A DNA stretch of 54,941 bases from Cellvibrionaceae bacterium (GTDB lineage: Bacteria > Pseudomonadota > Gammaproteobacteria > Pseudomonadales > Cellvibrionaceae): NCBI GenBank assembly GCA_028281575.1, contig JANQJP010000088.1, positions 1-54,941 of the forward strand. The letters are read 5' to 3'. Every line of letters starts with the position of its first letter. The stretch's first letter is position 1. A program made the position numbers and the translations under genes. The notes below the pieces were generated by a model that worked only from the letters and a program-made list of their open reading frames with translations, did no database searches and had not been told where the DNA came from. Below are positions 54,855 through 54,941 of the stretch, in pieces.

Positions 54855-54938
54855 CAGCGATTTCTGCTGTTGGCGTTATGTTTCTTCGCCGCACCACCAG
54901 TGCGACTCAGAAACCTGCCTAAACAGCAGAAATCGCTG
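54855..54938. repeat. Foldback element at the right window edge
   Basis: Perfect 17-bp arms at 54855-54871 and 54922-54938 (CAGCGATTTCTGCTGTT and its complement). Inside are GTTTCT/AGAAAC and the hairpin CGCAC-CACCA-GTGCG. It lacks the CANGGATG tips, so it is a different family. It lies about 110 bp before the MCP start and could be in its leader or promoter region. Confidence 0.65.
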
Positions 54939-54941
54939 GAA

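Noticed and set aside
54745-54897. N-terminal extension of the MCP gene to an upstream ATG
   Set aside because: The extension runs into the foldback at 54855-54938 and reads as Cys/Arg/Ser-rich non-membrane sequence. The GTG at 54744 has a good ribosome-binding site and starts just before the transmembrane helices.

Overview
The window looks like a chromosomal flagellar and chemotaxis region of a marine gammaproteobacterium. Gene content and order (flgA/cheV/cheR/flgB...L, FlgM/FlgN, HsbR/HsbA-like genes, RpoN- and FliA-type promoters) resemble Pseudomonas-, Shewanella- and Cellvibrionales-type polar-flagellum clusters. My best guess is a Cellvibrionales-like organism; this is inferred from content and moderate GC, not from a database match.

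Layout. (1) 156-4689, minus strand: filament genes fliC1-flaG-fliD, with a textbook sigma-28 promoter before the flagellin. (2) 5386-22959: a flagellar glycosylation island. It has a Maf-type transferase, a minus-strand pseB-pseC pair, and a ten-gene plus-strand operon: short NeuB-like synthase, aminotransferase, ThDP enzyme, SDR, two methyltransferases, pyruvyltransferase-like protein, ATP-grasp ligase, GH57-like protein and a SpsF-SpsG fusion. (3) 23359-27359: a fusion of a 2-oxoglutarate dioxygenase-like domain with a GSCFA domain, then a second flagellin behind a sigma-54 promoter. (4) 27652-39790: the rod/hook genes flgB-flgL, split by a terminator and a second sigma-54 promoter into flgBCDE and flgFGHIJKL. 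(5) 40063-43844: cheV-cheR, then flgA, flgM and flgN. (6) 43902-54744: a tRNA-Arg(CCU) followed by tandem repeats of its own 3' end, rsmE, a GGDEF/EAL protein, ttcA, an RpoN-promoted PilZ protein, bioA, and an MCP / STAS / response-regulator phosphatase operon like the HsbA-HsbR partner switch.

How the genes work together. Sigma-54 promoters fire the hook-basal-body operons, flgA, flagellin 2 and the PilZ gene. Sigma-28 promoters fire flagellin 1 and flgM, the usual late class gated by FlgM export. The glycan island probably makes and activates a nonulosonic-acid-like sugar, which the Maf protein attaches to the two flagellins on either side. PseB and PseC are present, but no PseH acetyltransferase is visible. 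The ThDP/SDR/aminotransferase/ATP-grasp set may supply a different N-substituent.

The most unusual non-coding signal is a family of about 100-110 bp intergenic foldback elements (5130, 21106, 23019, 23223, with relatives at 34 and inside 47786-48138). Their long arms differ between copies yet pair within each copy. Their tips repeatedly read CA-NGGA-TG, the shape and sequence expected of CsrA/RsmA-binding hairpins. A second unusual signal is the 101-bp tandem repeat carrying the tRNA-Arg 3' end. No rRNA, CRISPR array, integrase or transposase gene was seen.
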